This document shows positions 1 through 9,136 of a stretch of 64,000 nucleotides of DNA, piece after piece. The position numbers and the translations under genes were made by a program. Numbering within the stretch: position 1 is the first letter of the stretch; each line of letters opens with the position of its first letter. The notes under the pieces were generated by a model. The model saw only the letters and a program-made list of their open reading frames with translations, was not told the origin of the DNA and searched no databases. Source of the stretch: Pseudonocardia sp. ICBG1293 (lineage in GTDB: Bacteria > Actinomycetota > Actinomycetes > Mycobacteriales > Pseudonocardiaceae); the NCBI RefSeq assembly GCF_020131355.1, contig NZ_JAHLEL010000060.1, forward strand, positions 1 through 64,000. Direction: 5' to 3'.

Positions 1-1
1 G

Positions 2-1083
2 CGGGAGACATGTCAGGTGTGGGAGGAGCGCCTGGGTGTGGTGCGGACGGCGGGTGCGGATCGGTCGTCGGTGACGGGTCCGTCGCGGGCGGAGTTGGAG
101 AAGGCCGCCCGCCTGGGGCTGGGAGAGATCTCGGAGTCGTCGTCGCGGGAGTGGTTGCGGCGTCAGGTGCGTGCGGTGGCGGTGCAGGCGCGGGATGCGG
201 AGGGGTTCGTGGCGGTGTTGTCGCGTCGGGGGGTGTCGGTGCGGCCTCGTTATGCGGTGGTGGGGGACCGGGACAGTGGGATGGTCGGGTATGCGGTGTC
301 GGTGCCGGGGGATAAGACCGCTGCGGGGCGGCCGGTGTGGTTCTCGGGTCGGCGGTTGGCGGCGGGATCTGTCGTTGCCGAATCTGAGAGCTCGGTGGGC
401 ATCCGCTGTTCCGGTTCCCGGGCAGCCGACCACGGAGGGGAGTCGGGCGGCGGCGGTGTGGGTGTCTTCGGAGTGTCGGGCGGGCGGCGGTGGAAGGTGC
501 GGTGTCGGCGATGGAGCAGGCGACCGCAGCGCTGTCGTCGGGGAGTCTCTCTGATCTGGATGGGGACGGTGTCGCGCACGCGGCGGGGGACATGCTGGCC
601 GCGGTCGGTGTCGTCACCGCGGTCCAGGATCCTGAGGGGCGGGTGTCGCGGGTGGCGGGGGATGTGTTCGACCGGGCGACTCGGGTCCCGGGGCGGGTGT
701 TGCCGGTGCGGTGGCCTCTGGTGGCTGTGGGGTTGCGGTCGGCGGCGTGGGAGTTGGCGGCGGTCCGGCACCTGAGTGAGTCCGGTGAGGCGGATGCGGC
801 CCGGTTGATCGTCGCGTTGGCGGCGGTGGTCGCGGAGGTGGCGGCGTTGCGGGAGGCACAGCGGCGTCCGGCGCAGGCCGCGGCGGCCCGGCGGAGCTAT
901 GACACGTTGGCTGCTGTCCCGGTTGCTGCAGCTGCTGTGGTGTCGGCGTGGTCGGTGTCTCGGTCGCCGAAGGTGGGGCACAGTCGTGGGCAGGAGCCGC
1001 CGCGGCCGGTGAGGCCGGTGGCGTCGCGGCGGGCCCCGTTCCGGGACCGTGGTCAGGGGCCGGAACGGAGCCCTGGGCTGTAG
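2..1083 (+). pseudogene. C-terminal part of an actinomycete relaxase/mobilisation protein, frameshifted
   Basis: The window opens inside this gene. One frame covers about 2-366 (alpha-helical, rich in Arg/Glu, ending GRPVWFSGRRLA). A second frame continues at about 363-480 with DLSLPNLRARW, and a third runs from about 470 to the stop at 1083 (AVEGAVSAMEQATAALSS onward). Each junction makes sense only as a single-base slip, so this is one coding sequence with two frameshifts. The segment VWFSGRRLA + DLSLPNLRARW resembles the region after the nuclease domain in actinomycete MobA/VirD2-like relaxases; that assignment is from memory of the family and moderate. The catalytic N-terminus would lie left of the window. 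A sequencing error in GC-rich DNA is an alternative to true decay. Confidence 0.5.
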
Positions 1084-1117
1084 AGGGCTGCAACGTCCCC
1101 GGCTGAGCTTGTGGGTG

Positions 1118-1759
1118 TCACAGCATCAGGTGGAGGGCGGTGTTGGTGGCGTCGAGGTCGAAGTGGTGGGGGTCGTACTGGTCAGATCCCCACCAGTGGA
1201 CTCGGTCGGCGTGTTCGGGGTGGTGGGGGTCGGCGAGTGCGTCGAGGAATTCGGCGTAGCCGAATGCTCCGCCGACGTCTTCGGGTGGGCAGGCGCCGTG
1301 GCCGTCGATACAGCGCGGGTAGCGCACTCCGGGCTCAGCGGTGATGAGTGCGGTGACGGTCAGGGTGTGGTGCCAGTTGTCGCCGAAGTCGTAGACGTAG
1401 TCGGCTTCCTGTCCGAGGGTGAGCACGCGGGCCAGTGTGGTGGCCCCTTCGTCGAGGGTGCGGTCGCCGAGGTCCCCGGCGGGGTCCCAGTCCGGGTCCG
1501 GGATGCTGTAGCAGTCCTGGTTGATGGTGAATTCGTGCAAGTGGGAGTTCTCCCAGCCCATCGCTTCCTGGATGACCTGGTGCAAGACCGCGAGGGTGGC
1601 ATCGCCGGGGACCTCCACGACCCGGTAGACGGCTGGTTCGACCTCGACCAGTGTGATCTCGATCCGGAAGATCGCCGCGGGGCCGGCCCCCGCTGCCGGG
1701 TTCGGCGCAGCGCCGGTCGTGGGCGCTGCTGCTGGTGCTGCGGTGTCCGCTTGTGTCAT
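1118..1759 (-). CDS. Plasmid pRiA4b ORF-3-like family protein
   Basis: A 213-residue protein with an Ala/Pro-rich N-terminal tail (about residues 1-35), then a pRiA4b ORF-3-like domain. Visible landmarks are FRIEITLVEVEPAVYR, MGWENSHLHEF, YSIPDPDWD, YDFGDNWHHTL, PRCIDGHGACPPEDVGG and a C-terminal FDLDATN. The start ATG at 1759 is preferred over a longer in-frame extension to 2764, which only overlaps the opposite frame of the next gene. The biochemical function of the family is unknown; it is frequent on plasmids and mobile DNA. The same domain occurs as a passenger in the IS5-type elements at 9828, 36476 and 44907, but this copy is divergent and not IS-borne. Confidence 0.85.
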   Translation of the reverse strand: MTQADTAAPAAAPTTGAAPNPAAGAGPAAIFRIEITLVEVEPAVYRVVEVPGDATLAVLHQVIQEAMGWENSHLHEFTINQDCYSIPDPDWDPAGDLGDRTLDEGATTLARVLTLGQEADYVYDFGDNWHHTLTVTALITAEPGVRYPRCIDGHGACPPEDVGGAFGYAEFLDALADPHHPEHADRVHWWGSDQYDPHHFDLDATNTALHLML

Positions 1760-1845
1760 GGCGGCGATGCTCCCACCATTGGCTAGGACATGGCCTCGGA
1801 CACTGCCTCGCCCGGGGACGCTTCGGTCCCCGGGCCGCTCCATTT

Positions 1846-2838
1846 CTACAGTTCGGGGGCTGCGTCGCGGATGAGGTCGGTGGCGTAGTTCTCCCGTCGG
1901 ATGCGCTGGTCCTGATACAGCAGGGCGGTCGCGCCGATGCCGTAGCTGGAGCCGAGGCCGAACACCACGGTCAGCACAGCGGCGGCGGTGCCGATCGCGA
2001 CCCAGAGTGGGCCGGCGATCCCGATCACGGCGGCGAAAGCGATTGCAGGCAGGGTGATCAGGGTGGTCGGGATCAGGATGAGCACGCTGATCGCGGCCAG
2101 CACGGCGAAGCAGCGCCACCAGGACCGGTGGACCAGGTCGAAGGAGCGGCGTAGCGCGGCCCCGGCGGTGAGTCCTTCGACGATCACCGCGGCGGGGGCG
2201 AAGGCGATCAGGACCGAGACGTAGATCAGCAGCAGGACCGCTGCCACGGTCAGGATCCCGGCGACCGTGCTGATGGTGTCGCCGTTGCCGGCCGGGTCGG
2301 GGGTGCCCCAGGACGGGGCTGCTGCGGCGGTTTCGATGATGGTCGGGATCAGGCTGATCAGGGTGACGACCGCCCACACGGTGTAGAGGGCCCGCAGGTG
2401 GGGGCGGGCGGTGGCCCAGGCCTGGGACAGGGTGAGGCGGGGTCGGCCGAGGACGGCGGGGCGCAGGGTGGACAGCACGACCCCCAGGGCGGGTGGGGCC
2501 ACGATGAAGCAGAGCGCGACCAGTGCGAGGGTGAACAACACCTCCTGCGGCGAAGTCCCCACGGGAGCGGCTTGCGCTGCGGTTTCTGCTGCGGCCGGGT
2601 CGGCTGCCGCGGCATCGGCGATGGCGGGGCCCGGGTCGAGGAGCCACCACCCGGCCAACACACCGCCCCCGACCAGCAGGAGTGCTTCCAGCAGTGCCGG
2701 GACCAGCACCGCTACCGGGTTCGCCCGGACGAACCGGACCGCCGTGGCGGCGATCTGATGCCACCGCAACGCCTGCAACGCTATGATCCCCGGACGCGGC
2801 ACCGGCTCCCAGGATTCCGCGGGGCCCTCTGCGTTCAT
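1846..2838 (-). CDS. Multi-pass membrane protein, 330 aa
   Basis: The protein has about six hydrophobic segments: around residues 40-65, 100-130, 155-175, 190-225, 245-275 and 280-305. A Pro/Ala-rich extracytoplasmic stretch follows the first (ADAAAADPAAAETAAQ). The central AGAALRRSFDLVHRSWWR pattern resembles actinobacterial membrane proteins related to the glycerophosphodiester phosphodiesterase membrane domain. No enzymatic residues are visible, so this is annotated only as a membrane protein. Its ATG overlaps the stop of the upstream gene (ATGA at 2835-2838), so it is translationally coupled to the membrane and secreted proteins at 2835-3967. Confidence 0.75.
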   Translation of the reverse strand: MNAEGPAESWEPVPRPGIIALQALRWHQIAATAVRFVRANPVAVLVPALLEALLLVGGGVLAGWWLLDPGPAIADAAAADPAAAETAAQAAPVGTSPQEVLFTLALVALCFIVAPPALGVVLSTLRPAVLGRPRLTLSQAWATARPHLRALYTVWAVVTLISLIPTIIETAAAAPSWGTPDPAGNGDTISTVAGILTVAAVLLLIYVSVLIAFAPAAVIVEGLTAGAALRRSFDLVHRSWWRCFAVLAAISVLILIPTTLITLPAIAFAAVIGIAGPLWVAIGTAAAVLTVVFGLGSSYGIGATALLYQDQRIRRENYATDLIRDAAPEL

Positions 2839-3407
2839 GGAGTACCTTCTTCGTCTGCGGGATTGTTTGCGAGGTCTGATGTGCGGCGGATGTCGTCCTC
2901 GGTGATTAGTGAGGGATCGTCACCGCGGCGTAGGGCGGCTCGGCGAGCTGCCAGGAGTTCGTCGCTCGGACCGGGTTGCCATGGTTTTAACCACACTATC
3001 TCGACGATTCCTCCGCAGAGCGCCACAGTTCCTGAATAGACGACAAGAAAGGCGGGATCGATCCTGAACATCCAGCCTGAAGCGATGGCGACACCAAATG
3101 TGAGGACAGCGTAGAATAGGTTCCAGTAGTACCAGGGGCATCCCCTTAGCCTTGCTAGGATAAAGCCCTTAAAGGCGGCGATTAAATTGGCAATCAGGTA
3201 GATCGATATGGCGGCGCCAGCTATCCGAAGTTCCTGATTTTCAGGTACTTGCAGTAGGCCCACCCAGAGGTACCCGAAGCCCGCTAGGAGTGCCGCGCCG
3301 AGGACTGGGAGCCATCCAATAAATCCGAGTATGAGGGTGACCCAAAAGCTGATCCATCGGACTTCGGCGAGGGAGCAACGTGACTGCTGCGGCGCGTCGT
3401 CTGACAT
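2835..3407 (-). CDS. Small membrane protein paired with the upstream secreted protein
   Basis: About 190 residues with four to five hydrophobic segments (for example WISFWVTLILGFIGWLPVLG and LRIAGAAISIYLIANLIAAF) and a charged cytoplasmic tail rich in Arg and Asp. The start ATG at 3407 (MSDDAPQQ) lies 5 bases after the stop of the secreted-protein gene; a GTG at 3428 is an alternative. I do not recognise the family. Its position directly after a secreted two-Cys protein, repeated at 35249 and 54148, suggests a partner role such as immunity, anchoring or export. That is inference. Confidence 0.65.
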   Translation of the reverse strand: MSDDAPQQSRCSLAEVRWISFWVTLILGFIGWLPVLGAALLAGFGYLWVGLLQVPENQELRIAGAAISIYLIANLIAAFKGFILARLRGCPWYYWNLFYAVLTFGVAIASGWMFRIDPAFLVVYSGTVALCGGIVEIVWLKPWQPGPSDELLAARRAALRRGDDPSLITEDDIRRTSDLANNPADEEGTP

Positions 3408-3412
3408 GCCTG

Positions 3413-3967
3413 TCAGATGTTCCCACACTTGGCGATGACACCGTCGATCCCGATGATCTTCTGCAGGATCGCGATGGATTCCTTGCCCAGCTCTGACAGG
3501 CTCGGATTTGTCCGTACTGCCTTGAGCGCAGCCATCAAGGAGCCGTGAAGCTTCTTCGCGTCCCGGATAATCTTGAGGATTTTTGCTCCGGGGATCCCGG
3601 TGGTGATGATGAACTCGCCCAGCGCGGCGAGACAGGCTGCAACCCCGACCGGATTGAGTCGATCGTGAGATGCGCTCCGCAGGAGTGCATTGCGGACGGC
3701 GTGCGAATTGTCGCGCTGGTCAGCAGGCAGAGAGGCCAGAGCGCGTTCCAGCTCTGACGCGATCCGCTCCAGCGTTCGTGCGATCTCTTCATCGCTGTGA
3801 TTGGAGGGGAGCGCCGCGCGAAGAGATGCGACTGGCGTACTGATGGAAGCGGGTGCCGGCGCGTGCTGCACGGGTGCAGTGGCGGTGAATCCGGTGGTCA
3901 TGCTCATCGGGATCGCGGCCGCCAGGATCACGGTGACGGCGCGTTGTGTGTACGTCGTCGTGCTCAC
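3413..3967 (-). CDS. Secreted two-cysteine protein (family shared with 34601-35182)
   Basis: 184 residues starting at GTG 3967. Residues 1-30 form a signal-peptide-like segment (QRAVTVILAAAIPMSMTTG). The mature part is a helix-rich domain with one Cys in VAACLAALGEFIITTG and one in the terminal VIAKCGNI. The last 80 residues align by eye with the protein at 34601-35182: Cys, hydrophobic helix, AKILKIIRDAKK, a variable linker, then IL-GID-VI-C at the end. Function unknown. First gene of a leftward operon with the two membrane proteins downstream. Confidence 0.7.
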   Translation of the reverse strand: MSTTTYTQRAVTVILAAAIPMSMTTGFTATAPVQHAPAPASISTPVASLRAALPSNHSDEEIARTLERIASELERALASLPADQRDNSHAVRNALLRSASHDRLNPVGVAACLAALGEFIITTGIPGAKILKIIRDAKKLHGSLMAALKAVRTNPSLSELGKESIAILQKIIGIDGVIAKCGNI

Positions 3968-4095
3968 GCTCTGCAGTGCAGCACGCCGCAGATGAGTCAG
4001 TCAAGATCGGGTACGTATCGAGTGTATGCGTCCGCGAAACGTGTTATTTAGTGCAGATGCTGCCGGAAACCGCATACATGCGTGTTGTCGTCTGA

Positions 4096-4260
4096 TTAGT
4101 GGTGTTGTCGTGGTGTGTAGGTGTTCTGTCGTTTCCGCGTGAATCGGGCCGGTCGCGTCGGTGCGGGCTGCGCCGGGGCAGCTCCTGCTGCGCTGTCGAT
4201 GGTCTTGGTGATGGTGTCGGCGGCCGTGGGGTCGCGTCGGGGCTCTCGTCTGCTGCCATA
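4096..4260 (-). pseudogene. C-terminal remnant of an unknown gene, cut by an IS3 element
   Basis: An open frame with strong GC3 enters from the IS3 end at 4261 and stops at 4096-4098. It encodes about 54 residues (TAADTITKTIDSAAGAAP followed by a basic Arg/Pro-rich tail). The upstream part is not found beyond the IS, so the gene was truncated and rearranged. No family can be assigned. Confidence 0.35.
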
Positions 4261-4319
4261 TGAGCTTGGCCCCTGGTACCGGACACCTGTCCTGAGGCGG
4301 ACGCCGTCCGCCGGGAAGG

Positions 4320-4622
4320 ATGTCGTTCGTGCCCGCTCCTCACCCGCCGGAGTTCCGGCAACGCGCTATCGACCTGGCCCGTTCGAAGGTCAAGCCGATC
4401 TCGGAAATCGCCAAGGACCTGTCGTTGTCGGAGTCGTGTCTGCGGAACTGGGTCTCCCAGGCCGACGCAGACGACGGTGACCTGCGCTCCACACGTCTGT
4501 CGAGCGCGGAGAAAAGTGAGATCGTCGAACTCCGAAAGAAGGCCCGCCGGATCGAGATCGAGAACGAGATCCTCAAGCGTGCTGCCGCGTACTTCGCCCG
4601 GGAGAACATCCTCCCAAAGTAG
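4320..4622 (+). CDS. IS3-family transposase OrfA
   Basis: 100 residues. An N-terminal helix-turn-helix (about residues 8-55; PEFRQRAIDLARS and AKDLSLSESCLRNWV) precedes a leucine-zipper-like C-terminus with basic/acidic heptads (IVELRKKARRIEIENEILKR). This is the DNA-binding and oligomerisation half of an IS3 transposase. It ends just before the orfB frame, so a fused OrfAB product by -1 frameshifting near 4600-4625 is expected for the family. Confidence 0.9.
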   Translation: MSFVPAPHPPEFRQRAIDLARSKVKPISEIAKDLSLSESCLRNWVSQADADDGDLRSTRLSSAEKSEIVELRKKARRIEIENEILKRAAAYFARENILPK

Positions 4623-4669
4623 TTTTCCCGCTGGTCCGTGAACTCGCCGACGATGGATTCGACGTCGCG

Positions 4670-5503
4670 GTGACCTGCCGGGTCCTTGGCGTCCGCCGCC
4701 AGGGCTACTACGAATGGCACTCCGGGGCGACATCGCTACGGACGCAGGAGAACGAACTGCTCCTCAAACACATCGAGAAAATCCACGCAGAGTCCCGGGG
4801 CACCTACGGATGGCCACGTGTGCACGCCGAGCTCACCCTCGGACTCGGTATCACGGTGAACCACAAACGCGTCGCTCGGCTGATGCGCCAGGCCGGGATC
4901 CAGGGCCTCTACCGGCGACGCAACCACGGCTGCACCGTCCGGGACCAGCACGCCGACCCCTACACCGACCTGGTCGACCGCGACTTCACCGTCGACGGAC
5001 CGGATGAGATCTGGTGCACCGACATCACCGAACACCCCACCCGAGAAGGGAAAGTCTACTGCGCGGCAGTCATCGATGTATTCTCCCGGAAAGCAGTCGG
5101 ATGGTCCATCGCCGACAACATGCGCACCGAACTCGTCATCGACGCCCTCGGCATGGCCATACTCCGCCGACGCCCGCAATACCACGCCACGATCCTACAT
5201 TCCGACCACGGCACCCAATTCACATCATGGGCATTCGGTCGACGTCTGGTCGCCGCTGGAATCGTCCCATCGATGGGCTCGATCGGAGATTGCTACGATA
5301 ACTCTCTGGTCGAATCATTCTGGGGTACCATGCAACTCGAACTGCTCGATTCCAGAACCTGGAAAACCCGCGCAGAGCTTGCCACCGCCATCTTCGAATG
5401 GATAGAATGCTGGTACAATCCGTTACGGCGCCATTCCAGTATTGGGATGCTCTCCCCGAACGACTTCGAAGCAGCCCACACCCCGCCCGACCACACCCAC
5501 TGA
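4670..5503 (+). CDS. IS3-family transposase OrfB (DDE integrase)
   Basis: 277 residues as drawn. The frame is open from about 4623, consistent with production as an OrfAB fusion. HTH_21-type region at residues 35-95, rve integrase core from about residue 100. Catalytic residues are visible as IWCTDITEH (first Asp), LHSDHGTQF (second Asp) and DNSLVESFW (Glu). All three are present here and in the copy at 61384, unlike the copy at 18108. Confidence 0.9.
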   Translation: MTCRVLGVRRQGYYEWHSGATSLRTQENELLLKHIEKIHAESRGTYGWPRVHAELTLGLGITVNHKRVARLMRQAGIQGLYRRRNHGCTVRDQHADPYTDLVDRDFTVDGPDEIWCTDITEHPTREGKVYCAAVIDVFSRKAVGWSIADNMRTELVIDALGMAILRRRPQYHATILHSDHGTQFTSWAFGRRLVAAGIVPSMGSIGDCYDNSLVESFWGTMQLELLDSRTWKTRAELATAIFEWIECWYNPLRRHSSIGMLSPNDFEAAHTPPDHTH

Positions 5504-5542
5504 CCCCACACCGTCGGTGTCCGGACTACGGGGCCAAGCTCA

Positions 5543-5927
5543 AACCGACCCTGATCGGGATCTACGACATGATCGGGCCGCTGCCCGAGCGACCGTGCCT
5601 GCACCTGGACCGGGGCTATGACTCAGGCAAGACCTGCGATCTGCTCGAACGACTCGGGTTCGACGCACAGATCGCCACCAAGGGCCGGCCCGCCCCGATC
5701 CAGGTCGGTAAGCGGTGGCCGGTCGAGCGCACCCATTCCTGGATGAACGGCTACGGCAAGCTCCGCCGCTTCACCGACCGGCGCACCGTCATCGCCGCGT
5801 TCTACCTCGACCTCGCCGCCGCACTCACCGTGATCCGCAGACTGATCAACGCGGCCCGCAACCGCTACCGCTGGCCGGATAGGCCCACCACCCGCCGGCT
5901 GCGGTAACGATCAATTGCCGGGCGTTC
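5543..5927 (+). pseudogene. 3' end of an IS5-type (type 3) transposase, 5' part lost
   Basis: The fragment begins at the IS3 right end and runs to the IS5 terminal repeat at 5927 (..GCCGGGCGTTC then TAA); coding ends at 5907. The protein part has LHLDRGYDSGKT (second catalytic Asp), PVERTHSWMNGYGKLRR (catalytic Glu) and the family C-terminus. It matches the intact transposase at 49203-50087. Its first 92 bases are repeated, reversed, at the broken end of the 5' fragment at 9137-9824. Confidence 0.85.
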
Positions 5928-5930
5928 TAA

Positions 5931-7250
5931 GAGGTCGTTTCAGAAGTCGGCGTGTCGGTCCTGTGTGGATCGGCGCTGGTAGCTGATCATGTCCGGTCGT
6001 GGCGCGGCGATCTTGTGTCGAGCGATTGGTGAGCGACGAGCTGTGGGCGCTGGTGGAGCCGCTGCTGCCCAAGCCGCGCAAGCACAAGCGGGGACGGACA
6101 GGCCGTCCGCGGGTGCCGGATCGGGCCGCTCTGGCCGGGATCGTGTTCGTGCTCAAGACCGGGATCAGCTGGAACGCGCTGCCCGCCGAGCTCGGCTGTG
6201 GGTCCGGAGTGACCTGCTGGCGGCGGCTACGGCAGTGGCAGCAGGCCGGGGTCTGGGCCCAGCTGCACCGGGTGATGCTCGACCGCCTCGCCCAGCAGGG
6301 CCTGCTGGACTGGTCGCGGGCGGCGGTGGACAGCGTGAGCGTGCGGGCCAAGCGCCGCGGCGAGGCCACCGGGCCCTCGCCGACCGATCGCGGGAAGGCG
6401 GGCAGCAAGTACCACGTGCTCTGCGACCGAGGCGGGCTCCCGCTGCATGCGCTGGTCACCGGGGCGAACACCCACGACAGTCGGATGCTCGCCCCGCTGC
6501 TGGACACCAACCCCGGCGTCCGCGAACGGGCGGGACAGCCGGGGCGTCCGCGACGTCGGCCGGACAAGGTGCACGCCGACAAGGGCTACGACTATCCCCG
6601 CTGCCGCCGCTACCTGAGTGGGCGTGGGATCGGGGTGCGGATCGCCCGGCGCGGGATCGAGGACTCCACCCGGCTCGGGCGGGTCCGCTGGGTCGTCGAG
6701 CGCACCATGTCCTGGCTGCTGGACTTCCGCCGGCGGCGGCGAGGTCGCCGGTCCGTCGCCGGTGGACCGGCGCAAACAGGGTATGAAACGTTCGGTGCTC
6801 GTCGAGGGATACGGCATCCCGCTGGGCCGAGTCCTGGCCGGAGCCAACCGGCACGACTCCCCGCTACTGGGCCCCACCCTCGACCGCCTCGATGCTCTCG
6901 GCCCGCTGCCCGACGACATCACCGTGCACCTCGACGCCGGCTATGACTCCGGCAAGACCCGCGACACGCTGGCCGAACGAGGCCTGCACGGCGAGATCGC
7001 GCACAAGGGTGAGAAAGCGCCGATCCAGGCCACCCGCCGCTGGCACGTCGAGCGGACCAACGCTTGGCACAACAGCTTCAACCGGCTGCAGCGCTGCTAC
7101 GAACGACGAGAAATCGTCGTCGACGCGTTCTTCGACCTCGCCGACACGATCGTCACACTCCGTAGCTTGATTCGGCAGGCCTGGACCACACACCGCTGGA
7201 ACGCCCGACCTGCACGACGTCCATGATCACCAACCAATCCGCGCGACCTC
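5931..7250 (+). mobile_element. Chimeric IS5-type element: left half type 1, right half type 2
   Basis: The left end (GAGGTCGTTTCAGAAGTCGG) and the first 800 bp equal the type 1 element at 36476. The right end (..ATCCGCGCGACCTC) and last 520 bp equal the type 2 element at 29165. The switch lies at about 6729-6735 in a GGCGG-rich stretch. The whole hybrid is flanked by TAA on both sides (5928-5930, 7251-7253), like a normal TNA target duplication. The terminal repeats no longer match each other beyond GAGGTCG. Confidence 0.85.
5999..7226 (+). pseudogene. Hybrid IS5 transposase, out of frame at the junction
   Basis: The N-terminal 245 codons are the type 1 transposase (first Asp in RAAVDSVSVRA, second in VHADKGYDYPR, Glu in VERTMSWLLDFRR). 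After about 6732 the DNA is type 2 (GGGEVAGPSPVDRRKQG to the C-terminus at 7226), but the two frames do not join: the type 1 frame runs on to 6946 as nonsense. The product would retain the type 1 DDE triad but lose its C-terminal tail. Confidence 0.8.
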
Positions 7251-7253
7251 TAA

Positions 7254-7831
7254 ACGAGGGTTCGTAGGCTCGGGTCTGTGGCGTACGTGCGCACGGTGCG
7301 GACCGGGTCGGGAGCGACTGCGGTCCAGATCGTGCACGGCTCACGGGCTGGCTCCCGCGATATCGAGCACCTGGGCTCCGCCCACGACCCGGACGCGGTC
7401 GAAGCGCTCAAGGCTGCGGCCCGCCAGCGCCTGGCCGGTGGACAGGGCGAGCTGGAACTCGACCTGGGCGAGGCCGGTGCTGCTGTGGCGGCGGCGAGTG
7501 GATCGGGGCCGTTGCCGATCGCCTCCTCGCGGATGACTCCGCTGTGGGACGCGCTCAACGCGGCCTACGGCCAGCTCGGTTTTGACGTTGCGACCAGCGG
7601 CGATGAGGTGTTCTGTCACCTGGTGCTGGCGCGGATCATCGAGGCGACCAGCAAGCTCGACAGCCTGCGTGTCCTGGCCGAGGCGGGTGTCGAGACCGTC
7701 TCCTATGCCACGGTGAAACGCCGTTTGCAGCGCTATGCCGACGACAGCTGGCGGCGTGGGCTGGCCGCGGCCTGCGCCGCGCATGCGGCGCTGGGGCCGG
7801 CGTCGTTGGTGCTCTACGACGTCTCGACGCT
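7254..7831 (+). pseudogene. IS1634-family transposase, N-terminal part only
   Basis: The frame starts at GTG 7278 (AYVRTVRTGSGATAVQ) and is identical to 43927 onward, but stops at the IS3 insertion at 7832, just before the first catalytic region (LVLYDVSTL). The sequence just upstream, after TAA, is identical at 43900 onward. There a MITE rather than an IS5 hybrid ends at the same base. Confidence 0.85.
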
Positions 7832-7901
7832 TGAGGTTCCCCCGCTTTGCCGGAGTGTCTGAACACTGGTTCGATCTTGAGGGCCAGGAAGGAAGGCACT
7901 G

Positions 7902-8213
7902 GTGCCCGCACCGAAAAAGTACCCCGATGAGCTGCGCGAACGAGCGGTTCGGCTGTATCGGGAGTCCGACCCTCGCCCGACGTTCCGGGGGCTCGCCGAG
8001 CAGCTCGGGGTGCATCACGAGGCCCTGCGCAACTGGGTCCGTCAGGCCGAGGCAGACACCGGCGAGCGCCATGATCGGCCGTCGACCGACATGCTCGCCG
8101 AGAACCGCCGGCTCGCGCGGGAGAACGCTGAGCTGCGGCGGGTCAACGAGGTCCTGCGCGCGGCGAGCGCCTATTTCGCCAGCGAGATCGGCCCGACCCG
8201 GAGGAAATCATGA
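7902..8213 (+). CDS. IS3-family transposase OrfA (type 2)
   Basis: 103 residues. An N-terminal HTH (LRERAVRLYRES; LAEQLGVHHEALRNWVRQAE) precedes a C-terminal coiled coil (MLAENRRLARENAELRRVN). The stop overlaps the orfB start in an ATGA at 8210-8213. A Shine-Dalgarno-like GGAAGGA lies about 7 bases before the GTG start. Confidence 0.9.
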   Translation: MPAPKKYPDELRERAVRLYRESDPRPTFRGLAEQLGVHHEALRNWVRQAEADTGERHDRPSTDMLAENRRLARENAELRRVNEVLRAASAYFASEIGPTRRKS

Positions 8214-9106
8214 GCTTCGTCGATGCCCATGATTTCCCCGCCGGTCTCGTACTACGGGTCCTGAACATCGCGGCCCCGACCTACTACGACTGGCGCGCCC
8301 GCCGCGCGAACCCCTCTCAGCGGCAGCTCGACGACGCCGTCCTGCTTGAGCAGATCGTGAAGATCCGCTCGGTGAGCGAGTTCGCCACCACCTACGGATC
8401 CCCGCGGGTGTGGCTGGAGCTGCGCCGCCAGGGCGTGCACGTCGGGCGCAAGCGCGTCGCTCGGATCATGCGCGAGCACGGCCTTCAGGGCGCGCACCTG
8501 CGTCGCGGCTGGAAGGGCGGCTCGACCCGGCAGAATCCGGCCCACCGCCCGGCGCCGGACCTGCTCGAACGCGACTTCACCGCGACCGCGCCCAACCGGG
8601 TGTGGGTGGCGGACCTGACTCGCATCGTCACCGGTGAGGGCGTGTTGTGGCTGGCCTCGGTGCGGGACGCGTTCTCCAACCGGGTCGTCGGCTGGGCCAC
8701 CGACCCGCGAGCCACGACGGTGCTGGTGCTGACCGCGCTCAACCACGCGCTGCGCTCCCGGAGCCTGCGTCCCGGTCAGTTGATCTTTCACAGCGACAAG
8801 GGGGCCCAATACACGGCACTGCGATTCACTCAGCGCCTGGTCGACGCGGGTGTCGCCCCGTCGACAGGGTCCACAGGGGACAGCTATGACAACGCCCTCG
8901 CCGAGAACCTGTGGTCCACGCTCAAGATCGAGCTGCTCTACTGGCCCGGGACGGGCTTCGCGACCCGCTGCGAGGCCGAGCATGCGCTGATCCGCTACCT
9001 CGACGGCTGGTACAACCCGCGCCGGATCCAGGCCCGCCTCGGAGGGCTCTCACCCGACGAGTACGAAGACGACTATCGTCGCGCCCAGCGCGACGCCGAC
9101 AGGTAA
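8210..9106 (+). CDS. IS3-family transposase OrfB (type 2)
   Basis: 298 residues. The HTH_21-like region around residues 45-105 (YGSPRVWLELRRQG, KRVARIMREHGLQG) is followed by an rve core. Catalytic residues are in VWVADLTRIV (Asp), IFHSDKGAQYT (Asp) and YDNALAENLWSTLKIEL (Glu). The product appears full length and intact. Confidence 0.9.
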   Translation: MSFVDAHDFPAGLVLRVLNIAAPTYYDWRARRANPSQRQLDDAVLLEQIVKIRSVSEFATTYGSPRVWLELRRQGVHVGRKRVARIMREHGLQGAHLRRGWKGGSTRQNPAHRPAPDLLERDFTATAPNRVWVADLTRIVTGEGVLWLASVRDAFSNRVVGWATDPRATTVLVLTALNHALRSRSLRPGQLIFHSDKGAQYTALRFTQRLVDAGVAPSTGSTGDSYDNALAENLWSTLKIELLYWPGTGFATRCEAEHALIRYLDGWYNPRRIQARLGGLSPDEYEDDYRRAQRDADR

Positions 9107-9136
9107 CCCGCACTCCGGCAAACCGGGGGAAGCTCA

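Larger units (their letters stand above)
4261..5542 (+). mobile_element. IS3-family element, type 1, copy 1 (1282 bp)
   Basis: The element has 13-bp perfect terminal repeats TGAGCTTGGCCCC...GGGGCCAAGCTCA, extended imperfectly to about 26 bp. Identical-length copies lie at 18069-19350 (-) and 60975-62256 (+). It contains orfA and orfB in the usual IS3 order. The flanks (ATA left, AAC right) show no 3-bp duplication. The left flank is a truncated host gene and the right flank is an IS5-type transposase fragment, so this junction is recombinational. Confidence 0.9.
7832..9136 (+). mobile_element. IS3-family element, type 2, copy 1 (1305 bp)
   Basis: Terminal repeats TGAGGTTCCCCCGCTTTGCC and its partner (reverse of ..GGCAAACCGGGGGAAGCTCA), about 26 bp with two mismatches. 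The copy at 51029-52333 has the same length. The left flank is an IS1634 fragment, the right flank an IS5 fragment, and the 3-bp flanks differ (GCT/GGT). So this copy marks a rearrangement, whereas the second copy has a clean ACC duplication. Confidence 0.9.

Noticed and set aside
1118..2764. 548-aa leftward open frame
   Set aside because: Only the last 213 codons look like a protein; the upstream part is the shadow of the membrane protein gene at 1846-2838.
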